Of a stretch of DNA of 64,000 bases, positions 20,482-29,352 are shown piece after piece. Source of the DNA: Lachnospiraceae bacterium. GTDB taxonomy: Bacteria > Bacillota > Clostridia > Lachnospirales > Lachnospiraceae. The stretch lies in the NCBI GenBank assembly GCA_021202075.1, contig JAJQDT010000121.1:28497-92496 (forward strand), written 5' to 3'. Below the pieces are notes generated by a model. It was not told the origin of the DNA. It worked only from the letters and a program-made list of their open reading frames with translations, and ran no database searches. Each line of letters opens with the position of its first letter. The first letter of the stretch is position 1. The position numbers and the translations under genes are program-made.

Positions 20482-22247
20482 ATGCTTCTTTCCTTTCTAT
20501 GTCTGTTTTTTTGTCTGAAGTCCCTTCCTGACAGTGGATACCACAAAACTATCAATACAGCTGCCAGCGTCAGGAACAATATCATGCGTTCACACACCGT
20601 CTGTGTTCCGCCTGAAGCCGGCATGGACAACAACGCGCTGTTTGTCACCTCGTAAGTCAGATGATAAAAATACCATTTGCCATCCTGCTGCACGGCATCC
20701 GAAAGATCGACATTCCCCTGTGCCTCTGCCTCTTCCTCTGTCATAACCATAGGAATGGTGACTGCAATGGATTCCGCCAGCAGCGTATTACCGGAAACCG
20801 TACTGGTCTCCGTGATAACATAACTGCCCGCCGGAAGTTCTTCAAACAGTACCTCTCCATTCGCATCCGTGATCCGGGAAACCTGTTTTCCATCGGAATC
20901 CTCCAGCATAAACGTGACGCCGGCCAGAAGCGCGCCGGCCGCGTCCTTTTTTATCATCTGGATACTTCCTTTCAGCGGACTGTTTTCCACCAGCCCATCC
21001 CCGGTCAGTATATTGTCGTCCTTTCCAGCTTCCAGCGTCACCGGATAGATCATTTCAGAGAGCTGATATCCTTCCGGAGCCACTGTCTCCTTCACATAAT
21101 ACGTTCCGGAGCTAAGCTCCTCCGACGTCGCCAGGCCGGTTTCATCCGTTGTCATGGTTCCCGCAAGAGACTCCTCCGTACAGGCCTCGTCGCGATAAAT
21201 GCCAAACACTGCTCCTTCCAGCCGGATGGAGGAATCCTCCGCATCCACCTTCGTCAAGGTGATTTTTCCCAGGCTCTGACGGTTCGTAAATGATACGTAG
21301 ACAATCGGATAGGTAGTGCAGCCTGATACCGATTCCTCCGTGACACACTCCCAGCCGCCGTTCCCAGTCTCCGTCACTGTATAATCCTCATTCAGCGGAA
21401 TATCATCAAACACCGCACGCTGTCCGCCGGTGATTGCGAAAGCGCCGGAATCATCACTGATTCCTGTTCCGGTCTCGTTTCCGTCAGAATCATAGATGGT
21501 ATATTTTTCTCCGGCCCATGCGCTTCCGCCAATCATTACCATAAACGTAAACTCCGTATCAGAAGCAACGGTATTGTTGTTCTCATCTACGGTTACCTTT
21601 TTTATGGAAAGGGAGGTCGGCACCTCCTCCCCTCCCGGCGGTGTCGGTATCTCCGGAATATAGGTATTCTCGAAATAGACCACCGTTCCATTTTCGTCCA
21701 CCGTGCCGGAAGCTGCAAGACCGTTTGCCGGCGCCGTCTGTACCCAGCTGTCATCCGGCAAAAGCTCTGTGATCTCATACTGTACATCGGTTCCGACATA
21801 TTCAAATTTTGCCGTCTGCCATGCTTTTAAGGTAAAACGTCCGGCTGCTGTCGTTTTCCAGGAGATTTCGTTTCCTTCTATATCATAATTTTTAATCTGG
21901 CTTCCATCGGCCGCATACACCGTATAGGTCTCATTTTTCGCGTATGTGAGCCTCCCGTCTTTATCCAGATCCCATTTCAGAATAAATGTGAATTCAGCAT
22001 CCGGCGGGTCATAACCGGCAACAGCGCTCGTCACGCTCTTGGTCACATAAAGGTCCGGCTGCACGGTCTCCGCATTTGTAAACGTAATGTGGACATTATC
22101 TGCGGATGCAGAAAACGCGGTCAGAAGCATCCATACTGCACAAAGCGGAACAATCATGCGCCGGCGCAGCCAGCCTCTCCGGTCAGCGGCCGGAAAGCCT
22201 TCCGGTGAACCATTCTTTTTGTGAAATAATCCTGTGATTTTTTTCAT
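20478..22247 (-). CDS. SpaA/Cna-B-type pilin subunit with atypical C-terminal sorting motif (MPASG)
   Basis: Repeated Cna-B segments (GKITLTKVDAEDSSIRLEGAVFGIYRDEACTEE...), C-term SMPASGGTQTV-hydrophobic-RHRKERS. Confidence 0.85.
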   Translation of the reverse strand: MKKITGLFHKKNGSPEGFPAADRRGWLRRRMIVPLCAVWMLLTAFSASADNVHITFTNAETVQPDLYVTKSVTSAVAGYDPPDAEFTFILKWDLDKDGRLTYAKNETYTVYAADGSQIKNYDIEGNEISWKTTAAGRFTLKAWQTAKFEYVGTDVQYEITELLPDDSWVQTAPANGLAASGTVDENGTVVYFENTYIPEIPTPPGGEEVPTSLSIKKVTVDENNNTVASDTEFTFMVMIGGSAWAGEKYTIYDSDGNETGTGISDDSGAFAITGGQRAVFDDIPLNEDYTVTETGNGGWECVTEESVSGCTTYPIVYVSFTNRQSLGKITLTKVDAEDSSIRLEGAVFGIYRDEACTEESLAGTMTTDETGLATSEELSSGTYYVKETVAPEGYQLSEMIYPVTLEAGKDDNILTGDGLVENSPLKGSIQMIKKDAAGALLAGVTFMLEDSDGKQVSRITDANGEVLFEELPAGSYVITETSTVSGNTLLAESIAVTIPMVMTEEEAEAQGNVDLSDAVQQDGKWYFYHLTYEVTNSALLSMPASGGTQTVCERMILFLTLAAVLIVLWYPLSGRDFRQKNRHRKERSI

Positions 22248-22268
22248 CAGAATTTCCTTTCTGCTGCA

Positions 22269-24044
22269 TTACGCTGCCTTCTTCTTTGACCTCGAAATAA
22301 CAAACGCTCCTATAATGACAGCGATTGCCCCTCCGAGTGTAAACAGAATCGTGCCAAGTCCGCCGGTCTGCGGGAGCGTAAAGCTCTTGCTGTTCAAAAT
22401 ACTGATGTCCACACGTGCATGCTCCGACTTCGAATCACTGCTCATGTCTGCGGACGATCCGTCAACCGTCACCGACGCGTCACTGTTGTGCGATGCCGTC
22501 ACCTTTTCATACTCATTGGCAATCCCCGTCACCGTCGCAGCTGACGGAATATAGTGATCCACGGTCTGTGTAAATACAATTGTAAGCGGATTTTTCAGCA
22601 GGGAAAAACCATCCGATGTCTGAATCTCCGTCATCACGTATGTGTCAGCTTCCAGACCGTTGATGACAAGGGAGCCTGACGAATCCGGTGAAAACACGGT
22701 GGCTTCCGCTTCGGAGGCTCCTTGCCCTGTCACATAGTAAACGCCATCGCTGCCTGTCGCGGTTACAAAATAATTGTCCGTGGTATTTTGCAGCACAAAC
22801 TGAACATCGGTCGGATCCCCTCCATCCGAGCCAAACGTCTTGGTCAGATGAATCCCATAGGAATAAACATTCGCCTCATCCTCAATCGTATTATAGTAGG
22901 TCGTATTTGATCTGCTGTAGGTGAGATCCGCCGTATTCGGATTGCCGCTGTCACCGAGCACGGTAGACGCAGTGCTGCTGACGGTCGCTGAATAGGCGAC
23001 CACCAGATACAGGTCGGAATACGCCGGGTTGATCGCCTTCAGTCCGGCCTCCGTCATGGTAATTTTCATCGATGACGTGCCATACGAGACCTTATAATAA
23101 GTCCCTGCGGTTCCCCATGTCGCTTCAGGTGTGCCAGTGGCGTTTTTCGCGTCCGTCTCCGCCGAATAGAACAAAATACTCGCGTCTTTGTTATAAACAA
23201 TCCCCTCGGAAATAGAGTCTTCAATCATATATTCGGTCAGATACGTCGACTCGGAGGTAATACTCGGAAGCTTAGTGACAATCCGGTAGTCCAGAACATC
23301 CCCCTCGGACGCAGTGGCCGTGTCTGCGTAATTACCGTCTTCACTGACCAGCTTGTCAATCGTCGGATTGTTCGTCTGATTCTTCGGATATACATAAACG
23401 TCATAGACCCAGTAATCACCGGTTGCATCTGTCATCGGAAGAGAGACAAAAAACGGATCGGTCGTGTAATAAACCTCCTCCGGAACCGCAGTTTCAACAA
23501 TCAGATAAAGTCCCTGCGTCATATTCGAGGACTTTGTCCGGCCGTTCGCATCGGTCTCGGCCATTTTCGTTCCGCCATTGCTGTCTACATACTGCTCCAG
23601 CGCATTTTTTGTCGCAGTATTTTTATCACCGGACAGGGCTGAAGCAAGCGCAGCATTAATTTCATCTGAAGTATGTGCTTCCGCTGTCAGTCCGAGAATC
23701 GTATCCAGCGCAGCCGGCAGATCATACCGGATGCGGATACTTCCGCCGCTGCTGTCTGTCTCAATCCTGGACACATACAACCAGGTAAATACCACACCCT
23801 TCAGCGCATAACTGCCAAGGGCCGACTGTGCTGCCGAGTCCTCTTCCCCATCCGCGGTATACTTACTCACATCTACACCTGCCTGCTGTGCGGCAGTCAG
23901 GTCATACTTGTAAATGGTCAGCGACGTGGTACGAGAGGCGTCGATAATGTCCTCCGTCGCCGCCATGGATGGAAAAATTGCCATCAAAGCAACCGCTAAT
24001 ATCATAGTAAACGCTGCAGTTCTTCTAAAACGATTCTTTTTCAT
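22269..24044 (-). CDS. LPXTG major pilin / isopeptide-forming fimbrial backbone protein
   Basis: Signal peptide, Cna-B-type segments, C-term KSFTLPQTGGLGTILFTLGGAIAVIIGAFVISRSKKKAA. Confidence 0.92.
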   Translation of the reverse strand: MKKNRFRRTAAFTMILAVALMAIFPSMAATEDIIDASRTTSLTIYKYDLTAAQQAGVDVSKYTADGEEDSAAQSALGSYALKGVVFTWLYVSRIETDSSGGSIRIRYDLPAALDTILGLTAEAHTSDEINAALASALSGDKNTATKNALEQYVDSNGGTKMAETDANGRTKSSNMTQGLYLIVETAVPEEVYYTTDPFFVSLPMTDATGDYWVYDVYVYPKNQTNNPTIDKLVSEDGNYADTATASEGDVLDYRIVTKLPSITSESTYLTEYMIEDSISEGIVYNKDASILFYSAETDAKNATGTPEATWGTAGTYYKVSYGTSSMKITMTEAGLKAINPAYSDLYLVVAYSATVSSTASTVLGDSGNPNTADLTYSRSNTTYYNTIEDEANVYSYGIHLTKTFGSDGGDPTDVQFVLQNTTDNYFVTATGSDGVYYVTGQGASEAEATVFSPDSSGSLVINGLEADTYVMTEIQTSDGFSLLKNPLTIVFTQTVDHYIPSAATVTGIANEYEKVTASHNSDASVTVDGSSADMSSDSKSEHARVDISILNSKSFTLPQTGGLGTILFTLGGAIAVIIGAFVISRSKKKAA

Positions 24045-24506
24045 AATCAAATCCCGGAGAATTCATGCTGTTTTTCCGGCGGGTGCATGAGATTCCCATT
24101 ATCCTTTCTCTTTAAAATTTTAATTATTGTAATATCCCGCCTCTGCACATTCAGGCAAATCTGGCGAAATCCGCCCCTCATTCAGATGGGCTTTGCGATG
24201 CAGATATGAAAGATTCCTCCTTTCTCTTAACGTTTTTTATTGTCCGCATGTAAACACGCGCTCAGATCAGACAGCGTGCTGTGCGCATCTTTTGTGTTTT
24301 GGAATGGCTGTATGATACACTGTGTTTTACGAAATGTCTTTATATGCCATTTTATCTGATATGTAGATTTGCTATGTGCTTTTAAAGCATATCACAGATT
24401 TTATAATTTGTCACTAACTCATTTATTAAGTTTTTATAAATATTTTGATGCATGGTTTACGTAACATTTTTACGGAAGATACAAAGAACAAAGATCCGTC
24501 GCGGCC

Positions 24507-24610
24507 GTGTGCAATCGGATAGTGGGAGTCCTCTCACCCTATCCGCCGCGCCGGGCCGCGTCCAGCGCAAGCTGGAAATTTCCTTACGCGGCCCGTGTGC
24601 ATAAAAAAAG
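24507..24610. repeat. GC-rich structured intergenic element
   Basis: Nested inverted repeats GGATAG...CTATCC and GGGCCGCGT...ACGCGGCCC; shares AAATTTCCTTNCNCGGCCC...GCATAAAA with 26420-26453. Confidence 0.55.
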
Positions 24611-24641
24611 CGGAACATCAACACTCGTGATGCTCCGCTCC
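24603..24641 (-). terminator. Intrinsic terminator downstream of hpf
   Basis: aaaaaaagcggaacatcaacactcgtgatgctccgct: strong hairpin followed on the minus strand by T7. Confidence 0.8.
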
Positions 24642-24675
24642 TGTTTCTTTATTATTTTACGGTTTTATGATTCCA

Positions 24676-25206
24676 CTAAAATTCAGGCTCAATCAGTCCA
24701 TATGTTCCGCCCTTGCGCTTATATACCACATTCACCTGTTCGGTTTCCGCATTGCAGAATACATAGAAGCTGTGTCCGAGGAGCTCCATCTGCACACACG
24801 CATCTTCCGGATACATCGGTTTCATGCCAAAATGCTTTGTGCGGATAATCTTCACCTCGTCTAACGGCTCCGCTTCTTTTTCGATAAATTCCTGGCGGAA
24901 ATTACTGCCGCCGCCCTGATGGCGGTCAATGATTTTCTCCTTATATTTGCGAAGCTGGCGCTCAATCACCTCTTCCACAAGGTCGATCGATACATACATG
25001 TCATTGCTCACCTGCTCAGAACGGATGATGTTGCCGCGTACCGGAATCGTTACCTCGATCTTCTGCCTTTCCTTTTCCACACTCAATGTCACGATCACCT
25101 CAGTATCGGAGGTAAAGTACCGCTCCAGCTTGCCAAGCTTGTCCTTGATTGCCGCTCTCAGGTTGTCAGATACTTCAATATTTTTACCACTGATGATAAA
25201 CTTCAT
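24676..25206 (-). CDS. hpf: Ribosome hibernation-promoting factor, long form
   Basis: MKFIISGKNIEVSDNLRAAIKDKLGKLERYF... and C-terminal long-form domain ..RTKHFGMKPMYPEDACVQMELLGHSFYVFCNAETEQVNVVYKRKGGTYGLIEPEF. Confidence 0.96.
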   Translation of the reverse strand: MKFIISGKNIEVSDNLRAAIKDKLGKLERYFTSDTEVIVTLSVEKERQKIEVTIPVRGNIIRSEQVSNDMYVSIDLVEEVIERQLRKYKEKIIDRHQGGGSNFRQEFIEKEAEPLDEVKIIRTKHFGMKPMYPEDACVQMELLGHSFYVFCNAETEQVNVVYKRKGGTYGLIEPEF

Positions 25207-25349
25207 ACTCATCCATCTCCTTCTTGAGTTTTTGAGCAAAGCCAATGAAAAACCAATCTCCGTTCCATTGGGCTTTACGTTAGTGTCATTATAACACATA
25301 TTCCATTTATTGCAACAAAAAGTTCCTCTATTTTTGCAAAATATCAAAA

Positions 25350-25373
25350 ACTTAGGGGCCATTCCCCTTAATT
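25350..25373 (-). terminator. Candidate intrinsic terminator downstream of hisA
   Basis: minus strand AGGGGaatggCCCCTaagTTTTT. Confidence 0.5.
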
Positions 25374-25436
25374 TTCAAAAAATTATAGTATATTCCGAAC
25401 AGCGGCCACTGTCCGTGTTCTGAATGGCCGCAAAAA

Positions 25437-26210
25437 TCAGCGGAAATACTCCACGATTTTCCGGTAAGACAGCGGTCCTCCGAACAAATCCAGCGCACTT
25501 CCTACGGTCACATCGACCCGATCCTGTCCGGCCTTCCGCAAAGCCTGCAGATCCTCGAAGCTGCCGACACCGCCCGCATAGGTAACCGGGCATTTCCCCC
25601 AGTTTCCAAGTAATTCGGCTACCTCGGGCGCAATTCCGGAGGATTTTCCCTCGACATCCGCCGCGTGTACGAGGAATTCATCGCAGAAGCCGGACAGCTC
25701 ATCCAGCGTCCGTTCCTCTAAGCGAACCTGCGTGAATTTCTGCCACCGATCTGTCACCACATACCAGTCCCCGTCCTTTTTGCGGCAGCTCAGATCCAGA
25801 ACCAGATGCGATTTCCCGACCTCGCGGACAAGCCGCTCCAGATTCTTATAATAAACCTGTCCGTCACGAAACACATACGAGGTCACGATCACGTGCGAAG
25901 CGCCCGCATCAAGAAACGCAGCGGCGTTTTCAGGGTTCACTCCTCCTCCAAGCTGAAGCCCGCCGGGATAAGCTGCCAGCGCGCAAAGCGCCTGTTTCCG
26001 CGTCTGTTCATAATAAGGTGAGCTTGTCGGATTGAGCAGGATCACGTGTCCGCCGGTAAGCCCGTCTGCCTGGTAGATTTTTGCATAATACCCCGCATCC
26101 CATCCGGACACAAAATTTTCCCTCGCCATGTCGCCCTCGTCCCGCAGGGTTCCTCCAATGATCTGTTTTACTTTTCCATTATGTATATCGATGCATGGGC
26201 GAAATCTCAT
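25437..26210 (-). CDS. hisA: Eukaryotic-type phosphoribosylformimino-5-aminoimidazole carboxamide ribotide isomerase
   Basis: MRFRPCIDIHNGKVKQIIGGTLRDEG...NFVSGWDAGYYAKIYQADGLTGGHVILL...LQLGGGVNPENAAAFLDAGASHVIVTSYVF resembles HIS6-type rather than the canonical bacterial HisA N-terminus. Confidence 0.9.
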   Translation of the reverse strand: MRFRPCIDIHNGKVKQIIGGTLRDEGDMARENFVSGWDAGYYAKIYQADGLTGGHVILLNPTSSPYYEQTRKQALCALAAYPGGLQLGGGVNPENAAAFLDAGASHVIVTSYVFRDGQVYYKNLERLVREVGKSHLVLDLSCRKKDGDWYVVTDRWQKFTQVRLEERTLDELSGFCDEFLVHAADVEGKSSGIAPEVAELLGNWGKCPVTYAGGVGSFEDLQALRKAGQDRVDVTVGSALDLFGGPLSYRKIVEYFR

Positions 26211-26253
26211 GAATCTCCAGTCTCCTTTCCCAATCCGGATGCCCGCATTGCGG

Positions 26254-26455
26254 GCAGGCCATACTATAAATCGAGCAGGAGGCGGCCTGTCGGCTCCTGC
26301 TCGCCCGCGCGGTTGCTGCGTGCCTGTGGCACGAGTTTAGCCCTCGCCGGGTGGCATCCAGCACTTTGTGCGGGATATTCAACGACCGGAGCGGCAGCGG
26401 AGACGGGGGCGGCTTTAGCCGCAAATTTCCTTGCCCGGCCCTGCGCATAAAAGCC
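26254..26455. repeat. GC-rich intergenic element with hairpins
   Basis: contains GCGTGCCtgtGGCACGaGTTTAG (cf. 48471-48493) and AAATTTCCTTGCCCGGCCCTGCGCATAAAA (cf. 24577-24607). Confidence 0.5.
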
Positions 26456-26519
26456 GATGGCTGCCTTTTTTACGGCCGGCGTACCGGCCGGGCAGCCGAA
26501 ACCGCCCGGCAGCCATCCG

Positions 26520-26918
26520 TTACTGTGCGTTGGTTTCATTCCCGGTAAGGTCGTCTCCGGCGTCCTCTACGCCTTCGATCAAATCCTCTCCTGCGTCGCC
26601 AACTCCGTCCGCGACATCCTCACCGGCATTCCCGATATCATCTGCAACCGAGTCGCCATCCTCCGTGCCATCCGCAGCATTGCCATTGTCCGTGGCGTCA
26701 TTTACCAGCCCGTCATCATCCGACGCGTCATCCCCATAATCCGTGGAATCGCCTGTGTTATCACCCGCAGCGCCATCCTCCGTGTCCACATCTTCGTCAT
26801 TCTGATTCGTGCTTTCCTGTGTTGTGTTTTTGTCCGAATCATCCGCTCCGCAGCCGGCCAGAAAAGCCATGCAGCATACGCAGGCAATACATAGTACGTA
26901 CTTTCTCCAGTGTTTCAT
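26520..26918 (-). CDS. Small lipoprotein with Asp/Glu-rich mature region
   Basis: MKHWRKYVLCIACVCCMAFLAGCGADDSD lipobox LAGC; acidic low-complexity remainder. Confidence 0.75.
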   Translation of the reverse strand: MKHWRKYVLCIACVCCMAFLAGCGADDSDKNTTQESTNQNDEDVDTEDGAAGDNTGDSTDYGDDASDDDGLVNDATDNGNAADGTEDGDSVADDIGNAGEDVADGVGDAGEDLIEGVEDAGDDLTGNETNAQ

Positions 26919-27209
26919 AGAATTGTTCTCCCTTCCATTGATTCCTGTGAACGGTCAAAAACCGTTTACCATAATATGCGCGGTTTGGAGATTTTTTATT
27001 CCGAAAACACCGAAAGTATTTTTTTGAATCGATGAATATCTGACGAATTCTTTGCCCTATCATACCATTGCCCTCAGGTTCTTGTAAAGAGAGGATCCGC
27101 AAATCCGCAAATCTGCTTTCAACCATCCGATTTCAGATAAATCTTTCACGCATAAACATCCGGTCTTCCCCAATATACTGAAATAAGCACAGGCACAAGG
27201 AGGAGCCAA

Positions 27210-27749
27210 ATGCGTTCCAACCCTAAAATCATCGTTTTTAAGCTTCGGGAAGTTGTCTATACACTGGTACTTGCTTTTCTGGCAATTGTGCTGGTCGTCT
27301 GCCTGGTTCTGATGTTTCTGGGAAAAGCCGGAGGAAGCAATCGTCAGGCGCAGAATTCTGAGGCAACATCAGAGACCGGCTCTGTAACAGATGGTACGGA
27401 ACCGGCCACAGCAGCCGAAAATTCTCAGACTGCTTCAGCCAAAATGACGACCAGGGATACCGCCGCCTACGTCGCGGGCGTCTACACATCTCCGGTCACA
27501 CTGGGCGACGCATCCGTCGACGTGCAGGTTACGGTAAGCCAGGATTCGATTCTTGCGATTGATCTGGTAAACTTAAGTGAAGCGACGGAAGCCGCATACC
27601 CGCTGGTACCCTCCGCTTTTGAGAATCTTGCCGAACAGATTCTCGAAAAACAAAAGCTGGAGGGCATTACCTGTTCCTCAGAAAACAGATACACCTCCCA
27701 GCTTTTATTAAACGCGATATCAAGAGCGGTAAAGCTCGCAGAGAACTGA
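27210..27749 (+). CDS. Membrane-anchored FMN-binding-domain-like protein
   Basis: N-terminal TM; GVYTSPVTLGDASVDVQVTVSQDSILAIDLVNLSE...AEQILEKQKLEGITCSSENRYTSQLLLNAISRAVK resembles FMN_bind fold with degenerate SGAT motif. Confidence 0.6.
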   Translation: MRSNPKIIVFKLREVVYTLVLAFLAIVLVVCLVLMFLGKAGGSNRQAQNSEATSETGSVTDGTEPATAAENSQTASAKMTTRDTAAYVAGVYTSPVTLGDASVDVQVTVSQDSILAIDLVNLSEATEAAYPLVPSAFENLAEQILEKQKLEGITCSSENRYTSQLLLNAISRAVKLAEN

Positions 27750-27827
27750 CGGTTCCGCCCGGTGCAAAGCCCGGCCGTACCATTTTTGAACCGCTGAACC
27801 GTTTCATCCCTGTGGCCAAAATAGCTC

Positions 27828-29189
27828 CTACTTCGCCGCCATCCGTTCCTCTTTTGTCTTATAAAAACACTCAAACACCGGAATGAGCAGGAACGCAACA
27901 ATACCGCAGGTGAAACCGCCGTTATACAGGCAGAAGCCGCCGTGCAGCAGCGGTACGCTCATGACGAGGGTCGCATGCAGCGCGCCCGCGATCACGCCGC
28001 CCCAGAAGCCATATTTCCCGGAAACCGGCGCCAGTCCGCTTGCGAAGCACATTCCCACCAGAATCGCCTGTGTCGTGAGCGTCCAGTTCTGTGTGTCGGT
28101 CACGCCGCCCACATACATAAAGAACGGCAGCAGGGAAGCGATGGCGTATCCAACCATGATCGGGAACACCGTCCGGGGCTGAGCGCCCTGCGCACAGAAC
28201 GCATACATGCACATAATCGCGCCCATCGTCGCGCCGGTGAATTTTGCCCCGGTAAAGACGAGCTGTCCGTCCGTCATGGTCATTCCCTGAACCACATTGT
28301 AGTAGATCAAAATAAAGAAGCCATATACTGCCATGTTGACCAGTGTCGCCGGCATGCCAAACGTGGATGTATAATCCGTCTTATATCCATCGCTTGCCCA
28401 GAGCTTTTTGTAGGATTTCAGACAGTCCTTATCGAGCATCCAGGCAGCCGCCAGGCACAGCGCGAAGACGATAATAAAAAACACGTTGACAAACAGCCTG
28501 TGTCCATCTCCGAGCTGGGTATTCGACGGAACCTCCACCCCCGGAGAGCGATACATCACGCAGTACACCAGAAACGCCAGGAACCCTGCCGCCGGTCCCG
28601 CGCTGTACAGGTCATATCCCTTGTGGAATGCCGGCGCATGCGCACATAGAGATGGCATCGCACAGCCAACCACCACGCCCAGCAGGATAGCCAGGAGCAG
28701 ACCGACAAAACTAAATCCACTCGTCTCCAGGTTCGGGTACCGGAACATCAGCTCCATCGCAAACGGCGCAAGGGCGGTCGAAAACATTGCAATGTTCGCC
28801 ACACTGCCAAAAGAGACCTTTTTCATTCTGGAGTATACCCACACGCCGAAGAAAAACGGCCAGATACTGACAAACGTCATGCCAAACGTGGCAAACCCGA
28901 CATTCAGCCAGAACGCCGCCACCGTGAGACCCGTGCATTTCGCCTTTGTAAAATAAATCAGCGCGCAGCAGCCAAGTCCCACCATTCCGGTGTTCAAAAA
29001 CGCACTGCCAAGCCCGCCCAGAACAAAATAGTCCATTGTAAACTGAGACGGTCTTGTATTAATCGTAAGAAAGCCGGGAATCAGATTCCCAATGTCGCCG
29101 GCAAACAGAGAACCAATGATAAACGCAGCCGAAAAGGCAAGCAGGACTTTGAAAATCAGGCTGCTGTTGTCTTCCTCTTTATATTTCAT
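27828..29189 (-). CDS. DUF1576-like multi-pass membrane protein
   Basis: MKYKEEDNSSLIFKVLLAFSAAFIIGSLFAGDIGNLIPGFLTINTRPSQFTMDYFVLGGLGSAFLNTGMVGL...; many TM segments. Confidence 0.75.
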   Translation of the reverse strand: MKYKEEDNSSLIFKVLLAFSAAFIIGSLFAGDIGNLIPGFLTINTRPSQFTMDYFVLGGLGSAFLNTGMVGLGCCALIYFTKAKCTGLTVAAFWLNVGFATFGMTFVSIWPFFFGVWVYSRMKKVSFGSVANIAMFSTALAPFAMELMFRYPNLETSGFSFVGLLLAILLGVVVGCAMPSLCAHAPAFHKGYDLYSAGPAAGFLAFLVYCVMYRSPGVEVPSNTQLGDGHRLFVNVFFIIVFALCLAAAWMLDKDCLKSYKKLWASDGYKTDYTSTFGMPATLVNMAVYGFFILIYYNVVQGMTMTDGQLVFTGAKFTGATMGAIMCMYAFCAQGAQPRTVFPIMVGYAIASLLPFFMYVGGVTDTQNWTLTTQAILVGMCFASGLAPVSGKYGFWGGVIAGALHATLVMSVPLLHGGFCLYNGGFTCGIVAFLLIPVFECFYKTKEERMAAK

Positions 29190-29233
29190 TTTATCACACA
29201 CCTTTATAACGGATATAATATGCCTCTGCGCAC

Positions 29234-29284
29234 AAAAAAAGCAACAGAAGCCGCGCTGTCGCACGTTCGCTACAGCGCGGCCCC
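29234..29284 (-). terminator. Intrinsic terminator downstream of fhs
   Basis: minus strand GGCCGCGCTGT...ACAGCGCGGC then TTCTGTTGCTTTTTTT. Confidence 0.7.
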
Positions 29285-29352
29285 GTCATTCCCGATTGTT
29301 CATCCTGATGATTTGATGAGTCAGGCAAACCGCCCATCTTTCGGTAATTCGA

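Noticed and set aside
13104-20518. Numerous long plus-strand ORFs opposite the giant adhesin
   Set aside because: Antisense to a clear coding gene, compositionally a mirror of S/T/E-rich codons, no recognisable domains
24100-24240. c-di-GMP-I riboswitch-like leader upstream of the major pilin (ATCGCAAAGCC within a TCTGCA/TGCAGA stem)
   Set aside because: Only CGCAAAGCC resembles the consensus; the GGCAAAC and GGUAG/GGGU elements are missing
25207-25436. raiA-motif ncRNA upstream of hpf
   Set aside because: The promoter-like TATAAT is only about 50-70 nt from the hpf start, leaving no room for the ~200-nt motif
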